Shown one piece after another: positions 26,555 through 34,954 of a stretch of DNA of 64,000 nt. How positions within the stretch are numbered: position 1 is the stretch's first letter; every line of letters begins with the position of its first letter. The stretch covers positions 3,595,986-3,659,985 of the forward strand of contig NZ_OY764544.1 of the NCBI RefSeq assembly GCF_963668475.1, read 5' to 3'. The notes under the pieces were generated by a model, which saw only the letters and a program-made list of their open reading frames with translations, was not told the origin of the DNA and did not search any database. The position numbers and the translations under genes were made by a program. This DNA is from an uncultured Methanospirillum sp. (GTDB lineage Archaea > Halobacteriota > Methanomicrobia > Methanomicrobiales > Methanospirillaceae).

Positions 26555-27562
26555 TCAGAGAACCGGCGAATAATACTCTCCTTTCTCCATACCCGACACA
26601 AACTTCTCAGCATACTCCTTAAGGACATCATCAGGACTGACATCCTGAAGTTGATCAGGGTGCATGGCTTTTGCTACATACACAAGACCTGCAGGACTCC
26701 TGGGACCATACGCGAGATCGCCATTCAAGGCAAATACCTGATTATTCTTGACTGCTGAAAGTGTCTCAAACCCTGAACGATGTAAAACGTCATCCCTTAC
26801 CTGTGCAAGAGTTTTTTCGGGCTTTAGTGAGACAACCTTGATGATAACTCCCGGGTCTTGACTAATGATCCATTCGGGTGTAACCTTTGGCCATTGCTCT
26901 CCCAGAGCGGCAGCAAGGTTTGTTCCTTTGGCAATACTCAGTTCCTGATCTACTCCACTACCCTTTCCATTTGCAGAATAATCTGAATACCCTTCGATGT
27001 ACACTGATGGAATCTGCTCTGGTGCCAGATTCGCTACCCTTGAACCGACCAGATTCTCCCATTTGTCTTTGAATTGCGTATACGCTTCTGCCTTGTCTGA
27101 TGCACCCATAAGGGTACCAAGTGACCTGACATCATGATTGAGTGTCTTGATCTTGTAACAGTCAAGATATGTCAGGTTAATTCCTGCATTCATGAACTGA
27201 TCCTGATTTTTGGGTTTTGAACTCGAGTATGTTACCACGGCATCTGGTTTTAACTGAAGTACTTTTTCTAAATTGGGAGTCTGCCAATCGCCAACACTGA
27301 CTGCATTGGGAATATGGGACATCAGAGTGGTATCTGTCATAACACTATCAGTCAGACCGACAATCTTGTCACCTGCTCCAAGTGCCACCATCATCTCGGC
27401 AGCATCACTGTTGAGACAGACTACCCGCTCTGCAGTGGCTGGGAGGGTGATCAGTCTCCCTTCAGAATCGGTGAATGAGATATCAGCAGAACTAACAGCA
27501 CCTGCACAGCTGAAACAGATCAGGAGTGCAATGAAAATTTGTAGCACATTTTTAAATTTCAT
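26555..27562 (-). CDS. Metal-chelate ABC transporter substrate-binding protein (BtuF/FepB-like)
   Basis: Protein of 335 residues with a cleavable signal peptide (about 1-26, no lipobox). Two lobes of a class III periplasmic-binding fold: DSEGRLITLPATAERVVCLN, GAGDKIVGLTDSV, LQLKPDAVVTYSS, and a C-terminal lobe with QDPGVIIKV and AKAMHPDQ. It would bind a siderophore, haem-like corrinoid or other metal chelate outside the membrane. It is the last gene of a five-gene operon with a FecCD permease, FecE-like ATPase and an ABC-2 exporter, 42 bp after the preceding stop. Confidence 0.85.
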   Translation of the reverse strand: MKFKNVLQIFIALLICFSCAGAVSSADISFTDSEGRLITLPATAERVVCLNSDAAEMMVALGAGDKIVGLTDSVMTDTTLMSHIPNAVSVGDWQTPNLEKVLQLKPDAVVTYSSSKPKNQDQFMNAGINLTYLDCYKIKTLNHDVRSLGTLMGASDKAEAYTQFKDKWENLVGSRVANLAPEQIPSVYIEGYSDYSANGKGSGVDQELSIAKGTNLAAALGEQWPKVTPEWIISQDPGVIIKVVSLKPEKTLAQVRDDVLHRSGFETLSAVKNNQVFALNGDLAYGPRSPAGLVYVAKAMHPDQLQDVSPDDVLKEYAEKFVSGMEKGEYYSPVL

Positions 27563-27604
27563 GGTTATCTTAAGTTTAATTTCTTAGTTATGCTCACTCG
27601 AGGC

Positions 27605-28330
27605 TCACAGTTTTACTTTTCTAAAAGCATGCACAGATAGCCCGAGAATCAGGACACAGAGCAGAGACAGAAGAGCGATCTGAAAAAACGGAATTGTCCC
27701 GGTCTGAACCATCCTGATACCATCAATTGCATAACTGAGTGGATTCAGGTGAGCCAGGGGTTGCAGCCAGGCAGGCATCTGATCATAGGGCATCATAGCA
27801 GATGATGTGAAGAAGATCGGCATCGAGATCATGGCATTTACTGCAGCATACTGATCATGATCACCGACATAGATCGCCAGAGTTGTGGCACAGGCTGAGA
27901 GGAGTGCTCCGAATATGAACAGAATCAGGTATGTGAACGCGAGTTGGACCGGCGAATACAACTTTGCACCAAGCAGGAATGCAATGGAGAGAATGATCGT
28001 CGACTGAATAAGTCCCCTGATCGTAATTACCAGGATCTTTCCAAAGAGGATCGATTCACGGGGTGGTGGTAAGGCCAGGAATTTGTTGAAGAATCCAAGC
28101 ATCCGGTCCATGATAAGGAGTCCTCCACCCGCAAGAGATGCCGACAGGGTTGTCATGGCCAGGATACCAGGAGTGACAAAGTCGATGTAGTGATCAGTAA
28201 ACCTGATAGGAAGAGCAAGCCCGACAAAGATCAACCAGGCGGCAGGCATAACCATTGCAGAGATAAATCCCCATCTTCCTCTGAACCACCTGATGAGATC
28301 TCTTCTGCAGTATACAAGGATCGGATTCAT
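27605..28330 (-). CDS. ABC-2 type exporter permease
   Basis: Protein of 241 residues with six hydrophobic segments typical of ABC-2 permeases (DrrB/NodJ type), with the PAAWLIFVGLALPI first helix and a central HFRG-like loop (IMDRMLGFFNKFLALPPPR) conserved in the family. It overlaps the upstream DrrA-like ATPase gene by 4 bp, so the two form the exporter. The substrate is unknown. Its position inside a metal-chelate import operon is the notable feature. Confidence 0.88.
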   Translation of the reverse strand: MNPILVYCRRDLIRWFRGRWGFISAMVMPAAWLIFVGLALPIRFTDHYIDFVTPGILAMTTLSASLAGGGLLIMDRMLGFFNKFLALPPPRESILFGKILVITIRGLIQSTIILSIAFLLGAKLYSPVQLAFTYLILFIFGALLSACATTLAIYVGDHDQYAAVNAMISMPIFFTSSAMMPYDQMPAWLQPLAHLNPLSYAIDGIRMVQTGTIPFFQIALLSLLCVLILGLSVHAFRKVKL

Positions 28331-29331
28331 CCCCGCCTCCCGGTAACATTCCTGAACCTGCTCAGATTGAATGGAGATGTATCTTCTGAACTTCCAACAA
28401 GATGCAGAAAAACATCATCCAGCGATGGCCTCCGGACTGACATGGCAAGAACCCTGACTCCCTGTTCTGTCAGGGCATCCTTGATTAAAGGAAGGGCTGA
28501 ATCACCGTGTTCTGCATAAAATATCAGTTCATCTGACTCTGCCTTTGCAAATCTGACACCAGAGACATCAATCGGTGCAAAATGTCCGGAGATGGAGATC
28601 GTTACCACATCCTGTGATATCATGGCTTTCAGATTGGCCGGAGTGTCAACAGCCCTGATTACTCCTTTGTCCATAACCGCTACCCGGTCACAGTACCGAT
28701 CTGCCTCATCCATGTAATGGGTCGTCACAAAGATGCTCATGCCATTACTACGAAGAGACCTGATATGTTCCCAGATCTTCTTTCGTGCAGAAACATCGAG
28801 CCCGACAGTCGGCTCGTCTAGAAAGAGTACCTGTGGATCATGGACGAGAGCCTGGGCAAGTTCAAGTCTTCGTCTCATTCCGCCTGAGTAAACCTTGGCA
28901 AACTCATCAGCCCGGTCGGAGAGTTCTAGAATTTTGAGAACCTTATCTGTCTTATCTGCCGGGCTCTTGACGCCATATAACTCAGCAAACATCATGACAT
29001 TCTCACGTCCCGTGAGTCGGACATCCACGGCCATATCCTGCGGGACATAACTGAGTGACTCACGAACTGCTCTTGGGTCTCTCTGAATGTCATATCCACA
29101 GATCTCTGCAGTGCCAGAGCTTGGAGATAGCAGGGTTGTGAGCATGAGAACTGTGGTTGTTTTTCCTGATCCGTTCGGACCGAGAACACCGAAGATCTCG
29201 TTTCCTACCGAGAGGTTCATCTGGTTTACTGCACAGAGATCGCCGTAATTTTTTGTCAGGTTTCGTATTTCTACGCGACATCTGCCTGTTTTGGCAGATT
29301 GAGACTGTTCATACATTTCGACACTTACCAT
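28327..29331 (-). CDS. ABC exporter ATP-binding protein (DrrA-like)
   Basis: Protein of 334 residues. Walker A GPNGSGKTT, signature YSGGMRRRLELAQAL, Walker B VLFLDEPTVGLD and the H-loop THYMDEAD are all present. The C-terminal extension (about 240-320), ending with SVRRPSLDDVFLHLVG, is the typical DrrA-family regulatory tail. It pairs with the ABC-2 permease just downstream (4-bp overlap) and starts 3 bp after the stop of the FecE-like ATPase. Confidence 0.9.
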   Translation of the reverse strand: MVSVEMYEQSQSAKTGRCRVEIRNLTKNYGDLCAVNQMNLSVGNEIFGVLGPNGSGKTTTVLMLTTLLSPSSGTAEICGYDIQRDPRAVRESLSYVPQDMAVDVRLTGRENVMMFAELYGVKSPADKTDKVLKILELSDRADEFAKVYSGGMRRRLELAQALVHDPQVLFLDEPTVGLDVSARKKIWEHIRSLRSNGMSIFVTTHYMDEADRYCDRVAVMDKGVIRAVDTPANLKAMISQDVVTISISGHFAPIDVSGVRFAKAESDELIFYAEHGDSALPLIKDALTEQGVRVLAMSVRRPSLDDVFLHLVGSSEDTSPFNLSRFRNVTGRRG

Positions 29332-29334
29332 GAA

Positions 29335-30165
29335 TCACCTGGAGCACTGACTTAATTCCCGGGCTGAACTCATTTCTGGACATGATTGCTGTTGACTCGG
29401 GCTGTTCCAGACAGGGAGGACATATCTGCCGGATCCGGTTGTAACAAACTGCATCGGAACGCCATATACTGAGATGATATTCTCCTCGGTCATGACCTCT
29501 TCAGCAGTTCCGATGTTTACAATCCTTCCTGTATCGATGAGCATAACCCGATCAGCATAATGATATGCAAAGTTGAGGTCATGCACTGCGACAAGAATTG
29601 ATTTGGAATACTGCTCAGACAGCTCTCTGATCATTGAGAAGACGTCAATCTGGTGTCTTATGTCAAGGGCACTTGTCGGCTCATCAAAGAGGAAGATCTC
29701 AGGCTCCTGGGCGATTGCTCTCGCAATAAAGACACGCTGTCGTTCACCGCCTGAAAGCTCGGTAAGCATCTTCTCAGCCATCGGCGAGATGGCAAGCCGC
29801 TCCATTGCAGCCTGAACTACATCAAGGTCATGTTGTGTAAGTGACCACTCGACGTGGGGTCTTCTTCCAAGGATTACGGCTTCAAGTACTGAAGCAGATG
29901 TTAGATACTGAAAGTCCTGGGGTACATACCCGATGGTTCGTGCTATAGCATTGCGGGTATAATCATCGATATTTTTGCCTTCCAAAAAGACAGAGCCACT
30001 CTGCTGACTGATAATCCCTGCCAGAGTTTTAATGAGGGTGCTTTTTCCTGATCCATTCGGACCGATGATGCAGAGCACTTCACCAGGGATGAGGTCAAAG
30101 CTGATTGAGCTCAGGATCTGACTCATTCCGTACCTGACCGATAAATCCCTAACTGTGAGTCTCAT
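29335..30165 (-). CDS. Metal-chelate importer ATP-binding protein (FecE/BtuD-like)
   Basis: Protein of 276 residues. Walker A GPNGSGKST, Q-loop VPQDF, signature LSGGERQRVFIARAI, Walker B IFLFDEPTSALD and H-loop VHDLNFA are complete. It follows the FecCD permease by 10 bp and is its energy source; being the only FecE-type ATPase in the window it could also serve the orphan permease at 35716. The last 35 residues are a Ser/Gln-rich tail without known function. Confidence 0.9.
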   Translation of the reverse strand: MRLTVRDLSVRYGMSQILSSISFDLIPGEVLCIIGPNGSGKSTLIKTLAGIISQQSGSVFLEGKNIDDYTRNAIARTIGYVPQDFQYLTSASVLEAVILGRRPHVEWSLTQHDLDVVQAAMERLAISPMAEKMLTELSGGERQRVFIARAIAQEPEIFLFDEPTSALDIRHQIDVFSMIRELSEQYSKSILVAVHDLNFAYHYADRVMLIDTGRIVNIGTAEEVMTEENIISVYGVPMQFVTTGSGRYVLPVWNSPSQQQSCPEMSSARELSQCSR

Positions 30166-30175
30166 GCTGCCTCCA

Positions 30176-31261
30176 TCAGGTGATCACCCGGTGTTGTCCG
30201 CGAAGAATGAGGATCATAAAGAAAATCCCTCCGATAATGTACATGATCACCCCGACCGGGATCTCGATAGGATCCATCACGGTTCTGGCTGCCGTATCTG
30301 AGATCAGGAGGATGAATGCTCCGAGAAGGGCCGAGCAGGGTATCAGATACCGGTTATCATTACCGATGAGCATTCTGCCGATATGCGGCCCCATCAGGCC
30401 GATAAACCCGATTATTCCGGTAAAGGCAAGGCAGGCAGATGACGCAAGTGTGGCTACAAAGAGGCCTGTCAGTCTGAGCTGGTTGACATTAACTCCCAGA
30501 TTTTTCGCTACATCGTCTCCTGCAGCGAGTGTGTTGAGATCCCAGGCCCGGGACTCCAGGTATAGAAAACAGAGCAGGGTGATAGGGGTTACTATCAGAA
30601 CAGCTCCCCAGTTTGCTCCCCACATGCCTCCCATCAGCCAGAGTGTGATCTCCCGAAGTTTCTCATCGTTGGTGAGATACTTCAGGATCATGACTCCGGC
30701 TGTGAAGATGTACCCGATGACAACTCCTGATAGGATGAGGGTCGCACTTGATGAGCCTTTCATCCTGGAGATGGCATAGATAAGAAGAATTGAGAGCCAT
30801 CCGAGCAGGAATGCTGAAAGAATTATTGTTGCGTTCTGGAATTGTGCAGGTATGAACGGAAACAGGGCAGGACCGAAGACGATGGCCATCGCAGCTCCGA
30901 ACGATGCAGCGGAAGAGAGCCCTAGAGTAAAGGGGCTGACAAGTGGGTTTTTCAGAAGTGCCTGCATGACACAGCCTGCGACTGCAAGACTGATCCCGGT
31001 TAGAATCGCTAAAATGACCCGGGGCATCCGGAAGTCTATAACAACGATCTTTTCAGACTGATTTGAGTCCAGAGCTGCCGGGTTTGAGATCATCTGGCAG
31101 AGGATAGAGAGGATCCGTTCAAATGAGAGATGATAAGACCCGGCGTTGAGGGCATAGATAACAGCGAGAAAGAGGAGGATGAGGAGGGTAAAGATGACGA
31201 ATAATTTTCTCGCTTTTTCAGAATGATATAGAAATACAGGTGTGGCATTACTACGGTTCAT
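30176..31261 (-). CDS. FecCD-family metal-chelate permease
   Basis: Protein of 361 residues with about ten membrane segments. FecCD landmarks: FRMPRVILAILTG-x-SLAVAG near the N-terminus, NPLVSPFTLGLSSAASFGA, and FIGLMGPHIGRMLIGNDNR in the coupling-helix region. It forms the homodimeric channel for uptake of siderophores, cobalamin or haem-type chelates. First gene of the import/export operon 31261-26555; its leader contains long A/T tracts. Confidence 0.9.
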   Translation of the reverse strand: MNRSNATPVFLYHSEKARKLFVIFTLLILLFLAVIYALNAGSYHLSFERILSILCQMISNPAALDSNQSEKIVVIDFRMPRVILAILTGISLAVAGCVMQALLKNPLVSPFTLGLSSAASFGAAMAIVFGPALFPFIPAQFQNATIILSAFLLGWLSILLIYAISRMKGSSSATLILSGVVIGYIFTAGVMILKYLTNDEKLREITLWLMGGMWGANWGAVLIVTPITLLCFLYLESRAWDLNTLAAGDDVAKNLGVNVNQLRLTGLFVATLASSACLAFTGIIGFIGLMGPHIGRMLIGNDNRYLIPCSALLGAFILLISDTAARTVMDPIEIPVGVIMYIIGGIFFMILILRGQHRVIT

Positions 31262-31608
31262 ATCTGTATCCCACTGATCGTGACAATCACTCTAATGCAA
31301 TATTTGATCTGATTATTAATACTATTTTTTATTTCTTCTTAAAATAATTTTTTAAAAAAAAAATAGGTAACAAATAATCAATAGATTGAGTGATATTCTT
31401 TGAAAAAGATCTGATTTAAATTACTACATTTAGTTTTATAATTAAGGGCAACTCCAATTATCTGGAAAATATAGTAAAATTAATCCAAATTGTCAGATCA
31501 CAAGATTATCTACCAAGATAAATTACCCCTTGAAGTTATAATTTTGTATAAAATAAAAATAATTCAAAAATATTCATATGACTTATAATACAAATAATAA
31601 TTGTACAA
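31262..31608. other. AT-rich leader/promoter region of the FecCD operon
   Basis: No supportable ORF. The stretch is very AT-rich, with a T- and A-tract near 31324-31370 (promoter-like for the minus strand) and a small hairpin GTGA-CAA-TCAC at 31280-31290 near the FecCD start. The multibranched element that follows is annotated separately. Confidence 0.5.
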
Positions 31609-31739
31609 CTGCAATGACAATGCCTCCTCCGAGGTGGAGTACAACCAGTACAGGAAAGGAACCTGTATTCATTCGATCCTAACGTATCACAGGAGAAATA
31701 ACCCTGTGAAATGAGGCAGGACACAACATATCATTGCAG
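31609..31739. ncRNA. Candidate structured RNA, nested multibranched fold (131 nt)
   Basis: A perfect 9-bp inverted repeat (CTGCAATGA 31609-31617, TCATTGCAG 31731-31739) encloses a second stem GCCTC/GAGGC (31622-31626 with 31713-31717), which encloses three hairpins: CTCC-GAGGT-GGAG (31627-31639), TACAGG-N7-CCTGTA (31649-31667) and CACAGG-N9-CCTGTG (31688-31708). The island is more GC-rich than its flanks. It begins 9 bp after the minus-strand methyltransferase stop and lies about 350 bp before the FecCD permease, so the minus strand is the likelier sense. I do not recognise it as any known riboswitch. Confidence 0.5.
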
Positions 31740-31747
31740 AAACCACC

Positions 31748-32698
31748 TCATGTCGATGTCTTCAGCGTATTTTGCTGACCGTTACTCAAATCTTGAGATA
31801 ATTTATATTTATCAGGAAAATATCTCCTGCTCTCCCATGAGAGGATCATGGATGTTAATTCTCCTTTCAATCTGACAGATCCAATGTTATCAATATTCAA
31901 GCCTCTGAAATATTCTTCAATATATGTGAGATCAGAGTTTTCCTGAAGACATAACCGGCAGGCGTAATCAGCAACGATCTTGCTCAGATCTGATGTCTCT
32001 TCTATTGATGATTCGCGAAGGACAGTTATGTCAGGGAAGATTCCCATTTCATATAATACCTGAAAGAGAACATCAGCTTTTGGTCCGGTTTGATAGACCT
32101 CTTCATGGTAATGAGACCAGAGATCACAAATCACCTGCTCCCAGGGAGTCACTCCTGCAAACCAGATTAAAAAAATTCTTCCATTGCAGACCTCTTCCAT
32201 CTTTACAATTGCGTCTGCAATATCGGGCATACCCAATGAATAACATGCGATTACTGTATCATAGGGAGGTGACAAATCATCTGACAGTACCTCTTCCCAT
32301 CTTTTTGTAACAATATTTAGATTTGTAATGCCGATCTCGATTGCCTTTTCAGCAAGAACAGCACTCATTCCCAATGCAGGTTCAATTGCAGTTACCTGGC
32401 CTCCGTTACTGGCAAGAGGTAAGGCAAGAGACCCCGGGCCACTTCCGATATCTAGGATATTCTTGGGATCGTGAGAAGATATCATTGATAGAATAGGAGT
32501 GTACCTCTTCGTATTCTTCTGTGTACTCTCCCAAAATTCCTGAGCTTTGTCCTTTGAACTCCAGATGCTGGCACAATCCCCGGTTCCGCGAAATTTATTG
32601 TTTTTTAGCATCTTCTCCTTCCATATATTGGGCCATACCAGTATCCTGGACGAGTCGGTAGGTAGGAGTGTAGGTGATGAGTCTTTCATAAGTTGCAA
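31748..32698 (-). CDS. SAM-dependent methyltransferase (class I)
   Basis: Protein of 316 residues. The SAM-binding glycine-rich loop is ILDIGSGPGSLALPLA at about residues 80-95, with the acidic ribose-binding residue in VTAIEPA. The N-terminal 75 residues and C-terminal 130 residues are extra to the core fold. Divergent, 42 bp apart, from an Opp/Nik-type substrate-binding protein, so regulation is probably shared. It is unlike the two closely related methyltransferases at 34955 and 49635. Substrate unknown; a metal chelator is an inference from context. Confidence 0.8.
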   Translation of the reverse strand: MQLMKDSSPTLLPTDSSRILVWPNIWKEKMLKNNKFRGTGDCASIWSSKDKAQEFWESTQKNTKRYTPILSMISSHDPKNILDIGSGPGSLALPLASNGGQVTAIEPALGMSAVLAEKAIEIGITNLNIVTKRWEEVLSDDLSPPYDTVIACYSLGMPDIADAIVKMEEVCNGRIFLIWFAGVTPWEQVICDLWSHYHEEVYQTGPKADVLFQVLYEMGIFPDITVLRESSIEETSDLSKIVADYACRLCLQENSDLTYIEEYFRGLNIDNIGSVRLKGELTSMILSWESRRYFPDKYKLSQDLSNGQQNTLKTST

Positions 32699-32740
32699 TA
32701 AAATAATATTATTTTTAAATTAATAACACATAGTACTTGA

Positions 32741-34327
32741 ATGATGAAGATGGTAAAATACCATAAAATCATTAATACATGTGCAGTGTTATTTTTGCTA
32801 TTAACATTTGCAGTATGCTGCACAGCAGCTGAAGAAAAAACACTTCGAATTGCTACCGTAAATGAGATCAAATCGCCGTCGTTTATTGGTGATTATTCCA
32901 CCGGTCTCTTTAACCATATCTCCAACCCTCCGCTCATGCAGATGGACAGCAGCGGAAAAATTATTGGTCTTTTAGCAGATTCATTTGATGTATCGTCAGA
33001 TAACACAAAATGGACGTTCACTCTGAAACCTAATCAGTTTTGGAGTGATGGAAAACCGGTGACAGGTGAAGATGTCGCATTTTCAATAAATATGTACGGG
33101 AAGAGTGTTCCAAACGCCGGATGGATTGGAGAAACGCTCAAAGATACACAAGTTGATGGCAATAAGGTCACGTTTACTTTTAATAAGCCCTACACAAACC
33201 TGGATCGGGAGTTTACATCCTATTCGATTATGCCAAAGCATGTCTGGGAAAAGATTGACAATCCGATTAATTTTACCAGTGAAGGACCCTATGTCGGATG
33301 CGGACCGTTTTTTGTTGATTCGATAGACCTTAATGCCGGAAAATTGATCTTCAAGAAGAACCCAAGCTGGAAAGGGAATGCTCCGTATTATGACCTGGTA
33401 GAGATAAGTTGGTTCAAGAATGCAGATGCTGCAGCAAAGGCTCTCGAATCAGGAGCCATGGATACCTACTGGAAGTATGCCGATGCATACCCGTATTCTG
33501 CTATAGATTCACTCAAATCGACAGGGAAATTTGATGTCCTGGAGACTCCGACAAGTGGAATGACATTCATTGGTTTTAATCTGAAAAAACAGCCAATGGA
33601 TGATATCAACTTCAGAAAAGCGGTTGCAGAATCGATAAATTATCCGGAATATGTAGAAGTGTCCACTCTTGGTCATGGGAGTATTCCAAACAGTGGATTC
33701 GTTCCTCCAGCTATGGACGGATATATTGATACAAAAGCCATGCAGTATAGTCCGGATGATGCCAAGAAAACTCTTGAAGAGGCAGGATATAAAGATTCAG
33801 ACGGGAATGGAATTGTAGAAGGATCTGATGGGAAAGATATCGTCCTTGATCTTCTGATCCGAAACAGTTTCTCCCGTGAGGCTGAACTTCTTAAAGAGTA
33901 TCTCAAGGCAGCAGGAATAGGGGCTGAAATTCGTTCGGTTGAAGACAACACGTGGTTTGATCTGAAAGATAATTACAACTATGATATCACCCTCACCCGT
34001 ACCACTCCCTGGGGTATGCTTATGCATGCAGGATGGGCAACCGGGTACTTTGATAGTAGAAGGACAGGACAGGGTGTTCTTCATACACTTGACGATAAAA
34101 AGTTCTTAGACCTTTGTGACAGCATTCTGGCCACAACCGATAAGTCAAAACTAAAAGGGTATGCAGAAGAAGTCCAGAATTATTACGCAGAGAACCTGCC
34201 AGGTATTCCATTATTCTGGAAGAATGATGTCACCCCGTATAATAAGGCAATTACTGGATGGTACTCCAGTCCCTTATACGGAATAATGAATGAGTTCACA
34301 TTTACCGGTGTTAAACCGGTCGCCTGA
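32741..34327 (+). CDS. Opp/Nik-type ABC transporter substrate-binding protein
   Basis: Protein of 528 residues. Signal peptide about 1-29; no lipobox. SBP family 5 landmarks: LADSFDVSSDNTKWTFTLK, FWSDGKPVTGEDVAFS, NPSWKGNAPYYDLVEI, FIGFNLKKQPMDDINFRKAV and LLKEYLKAAGIGAEI. The family binds peptides, nickel or nickel-chelates. No permease or ATPase adjoins it; the nearest SBP-less set is 41229-44681, on the same strand beyond a FecCD-type insertion. A strong hairpin plus T-run terminator follows. Confidence 0.88.
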   Translation: MMKMVKYHKIINTCAVLFLLLTFAVCCTAAEEKTLRIATVNEIKSPSFIGDYSTGLFNHISNPPLMQMDSSGKIIGLLADSFDVSSDNTKWTFTLKPNQFWSDGKPVTGEDVAFSINMYGKSVPNAGWIGETLKDTQVDGNKVTFTFNKPYTNLDREFTSYSIMPKHVWEKIDNPINFTSEGPYVGCGPFFVDSIDLNAGKLIFKKNPSWKGNAPYYDLVEISWFKNADAAAKALESGAMDTYWKYADAYPYSAIDSLKSTGKFDVLETPTSGMTFIGFNLKKQPMDDINFRKAVAESINYPEYVEVSTLGHGSIPNSGFVPPAMDGYIDTKAMQYSPDDAKKTLEEAGYKDSDGNGIVEGSDGKDIVLDLLIRNSFSREAELLKEYLKAAGIGAEIRSVEDNTWFDLKDNYNYDITLTRTTPWGMLMHAGWATGYFDSRRTGQGVLHTLDDKKFLDLCDSILATTDKSKLKGYAEEVQNYYAENLPGIPLFWKNDVTPYNKAITGWYSSPLYGIMNEFTFTGVKPVA

Positions 34328-34364
34328 ACCTTGTCACGAAAATGCTCTGCGTTTTCATAAGGTT

Positions 34365-34395
34365 GGCCTGATGAGAATCATCATGCCGTTTTTTT
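34365..34395 (+). terminator. Hairpin plus T-run terminator after the SBP gene
   Basis: GGC-x-TGATGA-GAA-TCATCA-x-GCC forms a 9-bp stem with one mismatch, followed by G and seven T residues. It lies 38 bp after the SBP stop and should end that transcript. Confidence 0.6.
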
Positions 34396-34905
34396 GTTCA
34401 ATTCATCGTGAAGATTCTGCTCTCCATGCTCTATGTATTACCACAAGGGAGCGTTATCTTAACGTTTTTCAGAATTGAGAAACAATTAGGGAATATTTAG
34501 TTGAATCCTTTTCTCTATGAAGTAAATTCAAATCTACAAGATATATGTTCGAAAAAATAAGTGATTGATTTTTGAATCTGCAATACGTTGAATCAATTAT
34601 TATAATCAAGTAAGAATAAATCAAAAATTGTTTCGAGGAAAGATTGTGTGAAGGTAGGGTTTGCTAATCCAGCACTCATTAAGCAAAATCAAAAAAAATA
34701 AAATAAGGGAAAGAGCTTTTTGAGCGTTCTCCACCATAATGTCTGCAAGAATCGGGTTCGGCCCGATTGGATTGGCATAATCCAGAAAGAATATAATTAT
34801 CGCATGAGTTAATAACAACTTCAGATGATGCTCAAATCTTATTATGCATCGCCAAGAGTATTCCATATTTTGTATTATTTTTTACTTTTGTAATACAATA
34901 TATGC
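34396..34905. other. AT-rich non-coding stretch with two tandem hairpins
   Basis: No protein gene is supportable; an 81-codon minus-strand frame (34621-34866) is hydrophobic but lacks a ribosome binding site. Two adjacent hairpins stand out: AATCGGG-TTCGG-CCCGATT (34750-34768) and GGATT-GGCAT-AATCC (34769-34783). They may be the core of a small RNA or a transcription attenuator; the sense strand is unclear. Confidence 0.4.
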
Positions 34906-34933
34906 ATAATTAGATATTTTTAAATCTAATTAT
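34906..34933. promoter_or_regulatory. 10-bp inverted repeat over the methyltransferase promoter
   Basis: ATAATTAGAT (34906-34915) and ATCTAATTAT (34924-34933) are perfect arms with an 8-bp spacer ATTTTTAA that looks like the TATA box. It ends 21 bp before the GTG start. Binding there would block TBP, so it is a candidate repressor operator. Confidence 0.5.
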
Positions 34934-34954
34934 CAAAGAAGAGATGATGAAATA

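Noticed and set aside
31536..31724. 62-codon minus-strand frame covering the structured element
   Set aside because: Cys/His-rich translation comes from the hairpins themselves; no ribosome binding site or homology is apparent.
31609..31739. Cobalamin riboswitch upstream of the FecCD operon
   Set aside because: The B12-box consensus was not found, and the stem arrangement differs; kept only as an unclassified structured element.
31609..31739. Transposon-derived miniature element with terminal inverted repeats
   Set aside because: No target-site duplication flanks the 9-bp repeats, no second copy was noticed in the window, and nested internal stems fit an RNA better.
34750..34768. GGGTTCGG as a possible tRNA T-loop
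   Set aside because: No acceptor, D or anticodon stems can be drawn around it, and the CCCGATT arm pairs fully with AATCGGG.
34621..34866. 81-codon hydrophobic minus-strand frame
   Set aside because: No ribosome binding site, and the hydrophobicity follows from AT-rich codons; the GC-rich hairpins at 34750-34783 interrupt the pattern.
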